A DNA stretch of 64,000 nucleotides, taken from assembly GCF_014200435.1 (NCBI RefSeq), contig NZ_JACHBR010000001.1, positions 3,007,501 to 3,071,500 on the forward strand. The letters are read 5' to 3'. Below the pieces are notes generated by a model that worked only from the letters and a program-made list of their open reading frames with translations, was not told the DNA's origin and made no database searches. The translations under genes were made by a program, and so were the position numbers. This DNA is from Sphaerisporangium krabiense (GTDB lineage Bacteria; Actinomycetota; Actinomycetes; Streptosporangiales; Streptosporangiaceae). This document shows, in pieces, positions 9,993-18,482 of the stretch (the first letter of the stretch is position 1; the number at the start of each line of letters is the position of its first letter).

Positions 9993-11735
9993 TCACATGC
10001 GGTCAGGGACCGGCACGCCCAAAAGGTTCAGACCCGACTCCAGCACGCGAAGCGCGAGCGCGCACAGCGCGAGCCGGGAGGCGCGCGTGGCCGGGTCGAC
10101 GCCGTCCTTCAGGACCGGGCACTTCTCGTAGAAGGTGGTGAAAGCGCTCGCGGTCTCGAACAGGTAGGCGCAGACGCGGTGCGGCTCGGCGGCCTGTGCG
10201 GCGGCCTCGACGACCGTCCCGAACCCGAGGAGCTGGAGCGCCAGATCGCGTTCGGCCTGTTCGCCCAGGATGATCGGCCCGGTCACCTCGGCCGGGTCGA
10301 TGTCGCCCTTGCGGAAGATCGAGCGGATTCTGGCCGTGGCGTACTGCATGTACGGGCCGGTGTTGCCGGTGAAGGCGAGCATGCGGTCGAAGTCGAAGAC
10401 GTACTCGCTCTCGTGGCTGAGCGACAGGTCGGCGTACTTGACCGCGCCCATGCCGACGACGTTGGCGATCTCGGAGCGCGTGGCCTCGTCGTAGCCGCGG
10501 TCGGCGATGGCGGCGGAGGCCCGCTCGACGGCTTCGTCGAGGAGGTCGCTGAGCTTGACGCTCTCGCCGCTGCGGGTGCGGAACCGGCGGCCGTCGGAGC
10601 CGAGCATCATGCCGATGCGGATGTGCTCGGCGGAGACCTCGTCGGGCAGCCAGCCGGCCTGCCGGGCGGCGGCGAAGACCATCTGGAAGTGGAGGGCCTG
10701 CTCGTTGCCGACGACGTAGAGGACGCGGTCGGCCTTGAGGTCGCGCACGCGGTACCGGACGGCGGCGAGGTCGGTGGTGGCGTAGCCGTACCCGCCGTCG
10801 CTCTTGCGGATGATGAGCGGCAGGGGCTTGTCGTCGGTGCCGGTGAAGCCGGGCGGGAACACGCACAGCGCGCCCTCGCTGATCACCGCGAGCCCGCTCG
10901 ACTCCAGATCGTCGCAGACCTCGGCGAGCATGGGGTTGTAGGTGCTCTCGCCGGCGATGTCGGCGTCGGTGAGCGTGACGCCGAGGGTGGCGTAGACCTT
11001 GTTGAAGTAGCGGATCGTGGCGTCCATGAACAGGTGCCACAGCCGGATGGTCTCCGGATCCTCGGCCTGGAGGGTGGAGACTCGCCGCCGCGAGCGCTCC
11101 TTGAAGGCGGGGTCGGAGTCGAACTTGGCCCGCGCCTCCTGGTAGTACTCGTTGCCCTCGCCGGCCTCCAGTCGCGCGATGGCGTTGGCCTCACCGATGT
11201 CGAGGAGATGCTCGATGAGCATGCCGAACGGAGTGCCCCAGTCGCCCAGGTGGTTCTGCCGGATGACGCGGTTGCCGAGGTGTTCGAGGAGCCGCACCAG
11301 CGAGTCGCCGACGATGGTGGTGCGCAGGTGGCCGACGTGCATCTCTTTGGCGGCGTTGGGCGCGGAGTAGTCGACGACGACGGTCTGCGGCGGCGTGGAG
11401 CGGCCGACACCGCTGCGGGGATCGCGCAGGACCTGCTCGGCCTGGGCGGAGATCCACGCGTCGCTCAGCGTGATGTTGAGGAAGCCGGGGCCGCTGACCT
11501 CGACCTTGGAGAAGGGATCGTCGGGGCCGCCCGCGCCGAGCGCGGCCGCGATGGCCTCGGCGACCTCCCGCGGGGCGCGTCGCAGCCGCTTGGCCAGGCT
11601 CAGCGCGACGTTCGCCTGGAAGTCGGCGAACTGGGAGGGCCGGATCAGCGGGTCGGCGCTCACGTGCTCAGGGCCGAAGGCGGTGCCCAGCGCCTGCTGG
11701 ACCCGCTCGGCGAGCACGAGCTGCGGGTCGGTCAT
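9993..11735 (-). CDS. argS: Arginyl-tRNA synthetase
   Basis: This class I synthetase of 580 residues charges tRNA-Arg. The N-terminal Add1 domain (residues 1 to about 110) has the FADFQANVALSLAKRL stretch. The HIGH-type motif is in PNAAKEMHVGHLRTTIVGD, followed by the ArgRS hallmark HLGDWGTPFGM. The C-terminal anticodon-binding domain ends LLGVPVPDRM, the usual ArgRS terminus. ATG 11735 (MTDPQLVLAERV) matches the family start; a start eight codons upstream would add unconserved residues. It is on the same strand as plsX, 87 bp downstream of it. As is usual for bacterial ArgRS, the KMSKS loop is not a canonical one (TRSGESVKL). Confidence 0.97.
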   Translation of the reverse strand: MTDPQLVLAERVQQALGTAFGPEHVSADPLIRPSQFADFQANVALSLAKRLRRAPREVAEAIAAALGAGGPDDPFSKVEVSGPGFLNITLSDAWISAQAEQVLRDPRSGVGRSTPPQTVVVDYSAPNAAKEMHVGHLRTTIVGDSLVRLLEHLGNRVIRQNHLGDWGTPFGMLIEHLLDIGEANAIARLEAGEGNEYYQEARAKFDSDPAFKERSRRRVSTLQAEDPETIRLWHLFMDATIRYFNKVYATLGVTLTDADIAGESTYNPMLAEVCDDLESSGLAVISEGALCVFPPGFTGTDDKPLPLIIRKSDGGYGYATTDLAAVRYRVRDLKADRVLYVVGNEQALHFQMVFAAARQAGWLPDEVSAEHIRIGMMLGSDGRRFRTRSGESVKLSDLLDEAVERASAAIADRGYDEATRSEIANVVGMGAVKYADLSLSHESEYVFDFDRMLAFTGNTGPYMQYATARIRSIFRKGDIDPAEVTGPIILGEQAERDLALQLLGFGTVVEAAAQAAEPHRVCAYLFETASAFTTFYEKCPVLKDGVDPATRASRLALCALALRVLESGLNLLGVPVPDRM

Positions 11736-11822
11736 GCCCCAAGGATATCCGCTGATCATATGACCAGGAGCGCATTATCCACAGACATGATCATCATCGT
11801 GGGTCCGGAGGCGCGACGGCTC

Positions 11823-12842
11823 CTACCAGCGGCGATGTTTGTGCCCGGCCGCGATGCGCTCCCCCACGTGGGCGACGGTGCCCTGGCGGGCGAGGTTCAT
11901 CGCGAGGACGCAGGCGGCCGTGACGCCCTTGGCCGTCGAGGCGCCGTGCGCGATGACGACGGTGCCGTTGAGCCCGAGCAGGACGGCGCCGCCGTACACC
12001 TCGGGGTCGAGGCGTTTGCGCAGGTCGCGAAGCCGTCGTCGTTGCAGGGCCGCCGCGAGCCGCGCGACGTGCCCGCTTTCGAGGGTCTCGCGCAGTTCGG
12101 TGAAGGCGTACCGGACGGCGCCCTCCATGGTCTTGAGCGCGATGTTGCCGGTGAAGCCGTCGGTGACGATGACGTCCACGACGCCGTTCAGCAGGTCGTG
12201 GCCCTCGACGTTGCCGGTGAAGTTGAGGGAGGGGACGGCGGCGGCGAGCAGTTCGTGGGCGCGCTTGGTGAGCTTGTTGCCCTTCTCGGCCTCTCCGCCG
12301 ATCGTGAGCAGGCCGACGCGCGGCGCGGCCAGGCCGAGCGCGGTCTCGGCGTAGGCGGCGCCGAGGTGCGCGAACTGGACGAGCGTCTCCGGCTTGACGT
12401 CGGCGGTGGCGCCGGCGTCCAGGAGGACGGTGGGATGGGGCCTGGTCGGGAGGGGGACGGCGATGGCGGGCCGCAGCACTCCCTGCTGGGCTCTCAGCCT
12501 GAGCTTGCCGGTGGCCACGACCCCGGCCGTGGACCCGGCGGACACGACCGCCGAGGCGTCGCCGCGCCGGACGAGGTGGCAGGCGACGGCGATGCTGGAG
12601 CGAGGGCGGCGCAGGCTGGCGAGGGCGCCCTCGTCCATGGCGATGGCCTCTTCCGCCCGCACGATCGGGATCTCTCCGGCGGCGTCGTGGACGGCGAGGG
12701 CCTCCGAGACCGTCCGGGGGGACCCGACGAGGACGACGGGCACGCCGTGGTCCCGTACGGCCGCCACGGCTCCCGCCACGATCTCGCCGGGGGCGTTGTC
12801 GCCGCCCATGGCGTCCAGTGCTATCGGCGGAATGCCGTCCAA
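11823..12842 (-). CDS. plsX: Phosphate acyltransferase PlsX
   Basis: 339 residues, beginning with the PlsX signature IALDAMGGDNAPGEIVAGA. It has VSAGSTAGVVATGKL in the middle and VDVIVTDGFTGNIALKTMEG in the C-terminal half. PlsX converts acyl-ACP to acyl-phosphate for membrane phospholipid synthesis at the cytoplasmic membrane. The start appears to be TTG at 12842, with GAGGTG six bases upstream; no ATG or GTG fits better. Actinobacteria often carry plsX next to rpmF and rnc, but here it is beside argS and a DUF1707 gene, so it may be a second plsX or a rearranged locus. Confidence 0.93.
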   Translation of the reverse strand: MDGIPPIALDAMGGDNAPGEIVAGAVAAVRDHGVPVVLVGSPRTVSEALAVHDAAGEIPIVRAEEAIAMDEGALASLRRPRSSIAVACHLVRRGDASAVVSAGSTAGVVATGKLRLRAQQGVLRPAIAVPLPTRPHPTVLLDAGATADVKPETLVQFAHLGAAYAETALGLAAPRVGLLTIGGEAEKGNKLTKRAHELLAAAVPSLNFTGNVEGHDLLNGVVDVIVTDGFTGNIALKTMEGAVRYAFTELRETLESGHVARLAAALQRRRLRDLRKRLDPEVYGGAVLLGLNGTVVIAHGASTAKGVTAACVLAMNLARQGTVAHVGERIAAGHKHRRW

Positions 12843-12941
12843 GCGGTCACCTCGTACGGAATCAGTGTGTGTCCCGCATCGTAGGTCGCCGGGTGGGGTG
12901 TTCGGCGCGGCAGGCCAGGTGTGGGGGCTGGTGGGGGGTGG

Positions 12942-13544
12942 TCAGTGCGCGTGCCAGGGCCAGTGGAAGCGGGTGGCGCCGCGCGAGACCACGACCTTGC
13001 CGAAGACGGCACGGCCGGTGACCCGGATCAGCGGGCCGTTGGGGTCGCCGCCCTCCTCGCCGCCGGAGATGTGGCGCTTGGAGAAGATGGCGCTGCCCTC
13101 GTCCATGACCCGGGCGTTCTCGGGGACGCGGACGATCAGCTTGCCGCAGAAGGAGTTGAGCTCGAGGGTGATCTCGCGTCCGGGCAGCACGGCGTCGGTG
13201 AGGTCGATGATGAGGGCTCCGAAGGTGGAGCGCAGGACGGTGTGGCGTCCGGTGACCCAGCGGCCCCCTCGGATGATCTTGCTGAAGACGGCGGAGACCT
13301 GCTGCTGGTCGGCGCTGAACCCGGCCGAGGCGGCGGGGGCGAGGCCGGGGAGGTCGCGGGTGATGGGGACGAGCTCGCCGACCGTGACCGCGTTGTAGGT
13401 GGCCTCCAGCCGGTCGGCGTGCTCGACGCTGGTGAGGCGGCCGGTGGCGAGGGCCTCGCCCAGGACGGCGGCGACGTGGTCGCGGTCGGCGTCGGACGCC
13501 CGCTGAGCGGTGTCCCGCGACTCGAAGGGCGTAAGAGAACTCAC
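12942..13544 (-). CDS. DUF1707 protein with LiaF-like C-terminal domain
   Basis: 200 residues. The N-terminal third matches DUF1707, a small actinobacterial domain (RASDADRDHVAAVLGEALATGRLTSVEHADRL). The C-terminal half is a beta-rich domain resembling the C-terminal part of LiaF/cell-wall-stress proteins (GALIIDLTDAVLPGREITLELNSF, then GKLIVRVPENARV). There is no membrane segment. Its role is unknown; proteins of this layout are often linked to envelope stress sensing. GTG 13544 begins directly before the conserved region; an upstream ATG frame adds unconserved sequence. It is divergent from the KamA-family gene. Confidence 0.85.
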   Translation of the reverse strand: MSSLTPFESRDTAQRASDADRDHVAAVLGEALATGRLTSVEHADRLEATYNAVTVGELVPITRDLPGLAPAASAGFSADQQQVSAVFSKIIRGGRWVTGRHTVLRSTFGALIIDLTDAVLPGREITLELNSFCGKLIVRVPENARVMDEGSAIFSKRHISGGEEGGDPNGPLIRVTGRAVFGKVVVSRGATRFHWPWHAH

Positions 13545-13625
13545 ACGGAACAGCGTAGCCCAACTCAAGATATGTCGCGATATGCGGAAGGTTTTACCAA
13601 GGCTTTTCGGTCGCACGGAACCAAG

Positions 13626-13645
13626 CCGACGCGTCCGTGCGTCGG
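13626..13645 (+). promoter_or_regulatory. Hairpin in the leader of the KamA-family gene
   Basis: CCGACGC (13626-13632) pairs perfectly with GCGTCGG (13639-13645) across a six-base loop, 70 bp upstream of the gene. It may be a leader hairpin or part of the divergent promoter region. No known amino-acid riboswitch is recognisable. Confidence 0.4.
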
Positions 13646-13715
13646 TAAGAGCAACAGACGCATAACAGGCGCATCAGGTTTACCGGACAGCCCACAAGAG
13701 AGGAAAAAATCTCTA

Positions 13716-15068
13716 GTGACCCTGACACAGGCCGGTACGCGAGGTTTCCGGGCCTACACGGCCAAGCATCTGGACGAACTGCTGCGACGCGCTGGATACG
13801 ACACCGAGGCGCGGCTGCGCATCCGGGCGGTCGCGTCCGTGCTGCCGTTCCGGACAAACCAGTACGTCGTGGACGAGCTGATCGACTGGTCCGACATTCC
13901 CGGCGACCCCATCTACCGCCTGGTGTTCCCGCAGGAGGACATGCTCCCGGAAAGCGACGTGTCCGCCATCGCCGCGCTGCTCCGGTCGGACGCGCCCGCC
14001 GCCGAGATCCAGGCGGCGGCCAACAAGGTGCGCATGACGCTCAACCCTCACCCAGCCGGGCAGATGGAGCTGAACATGCCCAGGGTCGGCAAGGAGCCGA
14101 TGCCCGGCGTGCAGCACAAGTACCCAGAGACCGTGCTGTTCTTCCCCAAGCAGGGACAGACGTGTCACGCCTACTGCACCTACTGCTTCCGCTGGGCGCA
14201 GTTCGTCGGCGAGCCGGACCTCAAGATGGCCTCCGACGACGTCCAGGGCCTCGTCCGCTACCTGCGCGAGCACCCGCAGGTGACCAGCGTCCTCATCACC
14301 GGCGGCGACCCGATGATCATGAGTGCGCCCGTGCTGCGGAGGTACGTCGAGCCGCTGCTCGCGCTCGACCAGCTCGAATCGATCCGCATCGGCACCAAGT
14401 CGCTGGCCTACTGGCCCGGCCGGTTCGTCACCGACCCCGACGCGGCCGACGTCCTCAGGCTGTTCTCCACGGTCGTCGAGTCCGGCAAGAACCTCGCCTT
14501 CATGGCCCACTTCTCCCACCCGCGCGAGATGGAGCCCGAACTCGTCCAGACCGCGGTGCGGGCCATCAGGGACACCGGCGCCGTGATCCGCACCCAGGCC
14601 CCGCTGATCCGCACCGTCAACGACCGCCCGGAGGTGTGGGAGCGGATGTGGCGCACCCAGCACGCGCTGGGCATGGTGCCCTACTACATGTTCGTCGAGC
14701 GCGACACCGGGCCGCGGGACTACTTCGCGGTGCCGCTGGCGCGGGCGTACGAGATCTTCCGTGACGCCTACGCGCGGGTGTCCGGCCTGTGCCGCACGGT
14801 GCGGGGGCCGTCGATGTCCTCGACGCCGGGAAAGGTGTGCGTCGACGGGATCGCCGAGGTGGCGGGGCGGCGGGTGTTCGTGCTGCACCTGATCCAGGCG
14901 CGGGACCCGAGCCTCGTCGGGAGGCCCTTCTTCGCGGAGTACGACCCGAGCGCGGTGTGGCTGGACGACCTGCGGCCGGCCTTCGCGGACCGTTTTCCCT
15001 TCGAGACCGGGGCTTTGGACGCGGCACGGCCGCTCGTGACGCCGGGCGGCCCGCTCGGCCGGCTGTAA
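13716..15068 (+). CDS. KamA-family radical SAM protein (lysine 2,3-aminomutase-like)
   Basis: 450 residues. The radical SAM cluster motif is CHAYCTYCFRW with Cys150, Cys154 and Cys157 (CX3CX2C), followed by SVLITGGDPMIMS, the SAM-binding GGDP segment. The overall length and the RDTGAVIRTQAPLI region match the lysine/glutamate 2,3-aminomutase family. Classical lysine 2,3-aminomutase carries its PLP lysine in a GGGGK motif near the C-terminus; here the corresponding place reads SSTPGKVCVDG, with Lys373. The reaction is therefore uncertain: it could be an aminomutase with altered PLP site or a different radical enzyme. GTG 13716 was chosen because GAGAGGA lies upstream and the family N-terminus follows. 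It stands alone and ends in a strong terminator. Confidence 0.85.
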   Translation: MTLTQAGTRGFRAYTAKHLDELLRRAGYDTEARLRIRAVASVLPFRTNQYVVDELIDWSDIPGDPIYRLVFPQEDMLPESDVSAIAALLRSDAPAAEIQAAANKVRMTLNPHPAGQMELNMPRVGKEPMPGVQHKYPETVLFFPKQGQTCHAYCTYCFRWAQFVGEPDLKMASDDVQGLVRYLREHPQVTSVLITGGDPMIMSAPVLRRYVEPLLALDQLESIRIGTKSLAYWPGRFVTDPDAADVLRLFSTVVESGKNLAFMAHFSHPREMEPELVQTAVRAIRDTGAVIRTQAPLIRTVNDRPEVWERMWRTQHALGMVPYYMFVERDTGPRDYFAVPLARAYEIFRDAYARVSGLCRTVRGPSMSSTPGKVCVDGIAEVAGRRVFVLHLIQARDPSLVGRPFFAEYDPSAVWLDDLRPAFADRFPFETGALDAARPLVTPGGPLGRL

Positions 15069-15107
15069 GCCCGCCCGGCGAGCCGGGGGGCCGGCGCGTC
15101 CAGAGGA

Positions 15108-15144
15108 ACCGGCCGGCGCCTCGCCCGAGGCGCCGGCCGGTTTT
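15108..15144 (+). terminator. Terminator after the KamA-family gene
   Basis: CCGGCCGGCGCCTCG (15109-15123) is followed after two bases by its perfect complement CGAGGCGCCGGCCGG (15126-15140) and then TTTT. It is a strong factor-independent terminator and could also stop leftward transcription. Confidence 0.9.
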
Positions 15145-15195
15145 CGAACGACGTGGCGAATATCGGTGGACGACGGGTCAGGTGTCAGGTATCTG

Positions 15196-15378
15196 TCAGT
15201 TGTCGCCCGGATCGCGCACGTAGGTGCGGCGGGCGATCTGGGCCTGCAGACGGGCCATCTGCCAGTGCAGCTCGATGAGCTGCTCGGCGAGCAGGGCCCG
15301 AGGAATGTCCGAAGGGTCCTCGGCGGACAGGTGATCGATCGCGATCGCCAGCTCTCGCACCCCGCACCCCCACTCCAT
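15196..15378 (-). CDS. Small hypothetical protein, helical
   Basis: A 60-residue protein beginning MEWGCGVRELAIAIDHL, with a central helix-forming stretch (IPRALLAEQLIELHWQMARL) and a basic C-terminus ending RDPGDN. The ATG at 15378 has GAGGGA about seven bases upstream. The ALLAEQLIEL pattern loosely recalls the N-terminal helix of DUF222-type proteins, but there is too little to assign a family. It has no partner in an operon. Confidence 0.55.
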   Translation of the reverse strand: MEWGCGVRELAIAIDHLSAEDPSDIPRALLAEQLIELHWQMARLQAQIARRTYVRDPGDN

Positions 15379-15510
15379 CACGTATCCCTCAGATCGAATC
15401 TTCGTTCGAATCATAGTGGAACGCCGGTCGCGATGTCAGCAGATTCGGGGGCGCGTGTCGGACTTCTGTACGGTCTGGCCCGTCCCGCATCAGAGGCCCC
15501 GCCGGGGCGC

Positions 15511-16044
15511 TCAGGTCTCGTAGACGGGCGCGAGGTAGCCGCGGGCGAGCGTGTTGGCCGTGATGTTGAAGCCCACGACGGCCGCCGCCGGGTCGTCCCC
15601 GACGTCGAGCTTCTCCACGCCGAGCGCGTGCACCGCGAACAGGTACCGGTGCGGCGCGCCCGGAGGCGGCGCGGCGCCGCCGTAGTGCTTGAGGCCGTAG
15701 TCGTTGCGCCCGTGGACCGCGCCCGCCGGCAGGCCCTCGAACCCCGCCGACCCGGCGCCCGCGGGCAGCTCGGTCACGTCGGCGGGGATGTCGTAGAGCA
15801 CCCAGTGCCAGAAGCCGCTGCCCGTCGGCGCGTCGGGGTCGAAGCAGGTGACCGCGAGGCTCTTGGTGCCCGCGGGCACGCCGGACCAGCGCAGATGCGG
15901 CGAGACGTTGCCCCCGCTCATGCCCCAGCCGTCGAAGACCTGCTCCTGCGACAGACGCTCACCGTCGCGGACGTCGTCGCTCTCGACGGTGAGCGGCGCC
16001 ACCTCGGGCAGAAAGTCGTAGGGAATCGGTGGCTGCTTTGCCAC
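15511..16044 (-). CDS. PEBP-family protein (YbhB/YbcL type)
   Basis: 177 residues with the phosphatidylethanolamine-binding-protein fold. It has [20 protein letters not shown], the [20 protein letters not shown] ligand-site stretch, and [18 protein letters not shown] near the middle. Bacterial members are soluble and of unclear ligand. GTG 16044 is preceded by CGGAGG at five bases, a clear ribosome-binding site, and gives the family's start ([14 protein letters not shown]). It is downstream of the ABC exporter on the same strand but separated from it by a large cruciform. Confidence 0.93.
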   Translation of the reverse strand: MAKQPPIPYDFLPEVAPLTVESDDVRDGERLSQEQVFDGWGMSGGNVSPHLRWSGVPAGTKSLAVTCFDPDAPTGSGFWHWVLYDIPADVTELPAGAGSAGFEGLPAGAVHGRNDYGLKHYGGAAPPPGAPHRYLFAVHALGVEKLDVGDDPAAAVVGFNITANTLARGYLAPVYET

Positions 16045-16128
16045 AGGGACCTCCGATAGAAAGACGTTCACGAACGCCCTCATCTTGCCCTGTGAGTGGC
16101 CGCCTATCTGGTTGCGCCCGGCCCCGTG

Positions 16129-16229
16129 GTTCGGGGCGCGGCGGTGTTCTGGAGTCGTCAGGCGCAAGGGTGAGGAACGATCCCTTGCGCCTGACGACGG
16201 AAGAACGCCGCCTAAAAGGCGCCCCGAAC
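16129..16229. repeat. Large three-step cruciform
   Basis: Three nested inverted repeats share one axis. The inner arms are GTCGTCAGGCGCAAGGG (16154-16170) and its perfect complement (16182-16198). The middle arms are 16141-16150 and 16202-16211 with one G-U. The outer arms are GTTCGGGGCGC (16129-16139) and GCGCCCCGAAC (16219-16229). It sits between the ABC exporter stop and the PEBP gene start and may act as a terminator for the exporter. Confidence 0.8.
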
Positions 16230-16268
16230 CCGCCGCGCCGGAGGCGCGGCCATGAACACAGCCATGAA

Positions 16269-17093
16269 TTAGGCGTTATAAGCCGCGAGGACCGTCGCCG
16301 GGTCGCCGTCCATCTTGATCTTGCCCTTGTGGAGCCAGATGACGCGGTTGCAGGTTTCCTCGATGACGTCCAGGTTGTGGGCGACGAGGAAGACGGTTCC
16401 GGCCTCGTCGCGCATCTGCTGGATGCGCTCCTGGCTCTTGCGCTTGAACTCGCGGTCGCCGGTGGCGAGGGCCTCGTCGATGAGCAGCACGTTGTGGGTC
16501 TTGGCCGAGGCGATCGAGAAGCGCAGGCGGGCGCCCATGCCCGAGGAGTAGGTCGACATCGGGAACTGCACGAACTCGCCGATGCCGGAGAACTCCACGA
16601 TCTCGTCGTAGCGCTCGCGGACCTGCGCGGGGGTCATGCCCATGGCGTAGCAGCCGAGCACGATGTTGCGCTCGCCGGTCAGCTCCTTCATCAGCGCCGC
16701 GTTGACGCCTAGGAGCGAGGGCTGGCCGTCGGTGTAGACGGCGCCCTTGTGCGGGGGCAGCAGGCCCGCGATGGCCCGCAGCAGGGTGGACTTGCCCGAG
16801 CCGTTGCGGCCGATGATGCCGATCGCGTCGCCGTGGCGGGCGATGAAGGTGACGCCCTTGACGGCGTGGACCTCCTTCATCTGGGGCCGGCCCTGGCGGC
16901 GGACGATGCGCATGAGGGCGTTGGCGGCGTTGCCCTTCTCGCTGTCGCTGGCCGCGCCGAAGACGCGGTAGACGATGTGGAGGTCGTCGACGATGACCGT
17001 GGGCGCGGGCTCGGACGTGTCCCGCGGGGCCGGGCCCTGGGCGGCCACCTGCTCGTTCGCCATGCCGGACAGCTCCTTGGTCAACTCAGCCAC
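16269..17093 (-). CDS. ABC exporter ATPase, polysaccharide/teichoic-acid type
   Basis: 274 residues. Walker A is [11 protein letters not shown], the signature region reads [16 protein letters not shown], and Walker B is [13 protein letters not shown]. This order and the short C-terminal part match TagH/Wzt-like ATPases without a long carbohydrate-binding extension. It would energise export of a lipid-linked cell-wall polymer with the permease encoded immediately upstream. The GTG at 17093 overlaps the permease stop by eight bases, indicating translational coupling; an internal ATG at 17063 with AAGGAG upstream is the alternative start. Confidence 0.92.
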   Translation of the reverse strand: MAELTKELSGMANEQVAAQGPAPRDTSEPAPTVIVDDLHIVYRVFGAASDSEKGNAANALMRIVRRQGRPQMKEVHAVKGVTFIARHGDAIGIIGRNGSGKSTLLRAIAGLLPPHKGAVYTDGQPSLLGVNAALMKELTGERNIVLGCYAMGMTPAQVRERYDEIVEFSGIGEFVQFPMSTYSSGMGARLRFSIASAKTHNVLLIDEALATGDREFKRKSQERIQQMRDEAGTVFLVAHNLDVIEETCNRVIWLHKGKIKMDGDPATVLAAYNA

Positions 17094-18045
17094 GGCCGTA
17101 CCTTTCCTCGGCCCGCCAGAAGTACCAGAAGCCGCCGATCAGCGCGACCGCGGCCCAGAAGCCGGCGTACAGCCACAGTTGCGGCAGGCTGCTGTGCGGG
17201 AAGCCGTGCCGGACGAGATCCTCCGGGTAGGTCTCCAGGAGCAGGTGGCGCATCAGGTCGATGAAGACCGACGGGGGGTTGAACTCCAGCAGGAAGCGGG
17301 CCCAGTCGGGGTTGTCCTTCATCTTCGCCGGGATGCTGTAGAAGACGCCCGAGGTGTAGAGCCAGGTGCGCAGGATGAACGGCAGCAACTGGTTCATGTC
17401 GCGGACGAACGCGCCGATGCGGGCGAGCAGCAGGCTCATGCCGATGTTGAAGATGGTCTGCAGGACCAGCGCCACCGGGATCAGCAGCCACATCCACGTC
17501 AACGGCTCGCCGGTGACCAGCACGATCACGGCCAGGACGCCGATCGAGATGGCGAGCTGCTGGAACTCCTGGATGGTGTACGCCAGGGGGAGCGCCGCGC
17601 GCGGGAAGTGCAGGGCCCGGATCAGCGACAGGTTGCCCGAGATGGACTTGGCGCCGCCGGTGATCGACCGCTGCGTGTAGCCGTAGACGAACACACCGGT
17701 GATGAGGAACGCCGGATAGTTCGTGATGTTGTTCTTCTGCCCCAGGATCAGGCCGAACATCAGGTAGTAGACGGCCGCGTTCAGCAGCGGCGTCAGGACC
17801 TGCCAGAGCTGCCCGAGGATCGAGTCGGAGTACTTCGAGACGTTGCGCGACGTGGCGTACGTCAGGACGAAGTGCCGCCGCTCCCACAGTTGACGCAGGT
17901 ATACGGGCAGACTGGGGCGCGCGATGGCGCGTCGCAACCCGTGGCGCTCGGCGAGCGCGGACAGCGACTCCTTCCCGCCCTGGGAGGAGCCGTGCGCCCG
18001 GTCGCCCGCCCGGGAGTCCGCGACAGCGGAATCCGGCTGACTCAT
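17086..18045 (-). CDS. ABC-2 type permease, polysaccharide/teichoic-acid export
   Basis: 319 residues with about six hydrophobic segments in the C-terminal two thirds, and the conserved RNVSKYSDSILGQLWQVLTPLLNA stretch (split here as YSDSILGQLWQVLTPLL) of TagG/RfbA-type permeases. It would form the membrane channel with the following ATPase to export a glycopolymer across the cytoplasmic membrane. ATG 18045 (MSQPDSAVADSRAG) is the start nearest the family N-terminus; no strong ribosome-binding site is visible. No glycosyltransferases lie nearby, so the polymer cannot be named. Confidence 0.92.
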   Translation of the reverse strand: MSQPDSAVADSRAGDRAHGSSQGGKESLSALAERHGLRRAIARPSLPVYLRQLWERRHFVLTYATSRNVSKYSDSILGQLWQVLTPLLNAAVYYLMFGLILGQKNNITNYPAFLITGVFVYGYTQRSITGGAKSISGNLSLIRALHFPRAALPLAYTIQEFQQLAISIGVLAVIVLVTGEPLTWMWLLIPVALVLQTIFNIGMSLLLARIGAFVRDMNQLLPFILRTWLYTSGVFYSIPAKMKDNPDWARFLLEFNPPSVFIDLMRHLLLETYPEDLVRHGFPHSSLPQLWLYAGFWAAVALIGGFWYFWRAEERYGRG

Positions 18046-18482
18046 GGCATGGACTCTATTGGATCCGGGTGAATGAGATGCCTGCGGTTCCATTCGATCG
18101 GGACGGGGGTCCGAACGTTCGGGGGTCGGCCGGAGGCCGGCGCGTTCGCGCAGGTAGGCCGGGGGAAGGGAGTGGCGTCCTGTATGCCATGAGGTGCGAC
18201 CACTGGCCTAGCGTGTGTACCTTAGTGACGACTTTGTGCCATATCAAGGCATTATTGGCGGCCTAGTTGGTATGCGTGTGACGCCCGACAGGACGACGTG
18301 TGACCGAACTGCAATGCACCAGAGACTCGCTGGTGAGAAGTAGTGAGGGATGCTCGCGGTCGACTGGCAGGGCGTCAACTGACTTGACCGTGTCCGCGAA
18401 TCTCAGGGCCGGATCCTCTGAGAGGCGTGCTGACATGAGCGGTTCAGTGTCAACGCTCACCTTAGAGGGAGGACAATCCACG
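18046..18482. other. Intergenic region between divergent transporter genes
   Basis: This 437-bp gap separates the leftward ABC-2 permease from the rightward peptide importer and must hold both promoters. I could not pick out a convincing -35/-10 pair or operator. The ribosome-binding site of the importer (GAGGGAGGA, 18466-18474) is at its right end. Confidence 0.6.

Noticed and set aside
9870..12884. Long open frame on the plus strand opposite argS and plsX
   Set aside because: The same artefact; argS and plsX on the minus strand are clear.
12921..13715. N-terminal extension of the KamA-family protein
   Set aside because: It lies opposite the DUF1707 gene and has no family match; the GTG at 13716 has a good ribosome-binding site.
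13545..13715. Lysine riboswitch upstream of the KamA-family gene
   Set aside because: Only a simple 7-bp hairpin is present; the conserved lysine-riboswitch core is absent.
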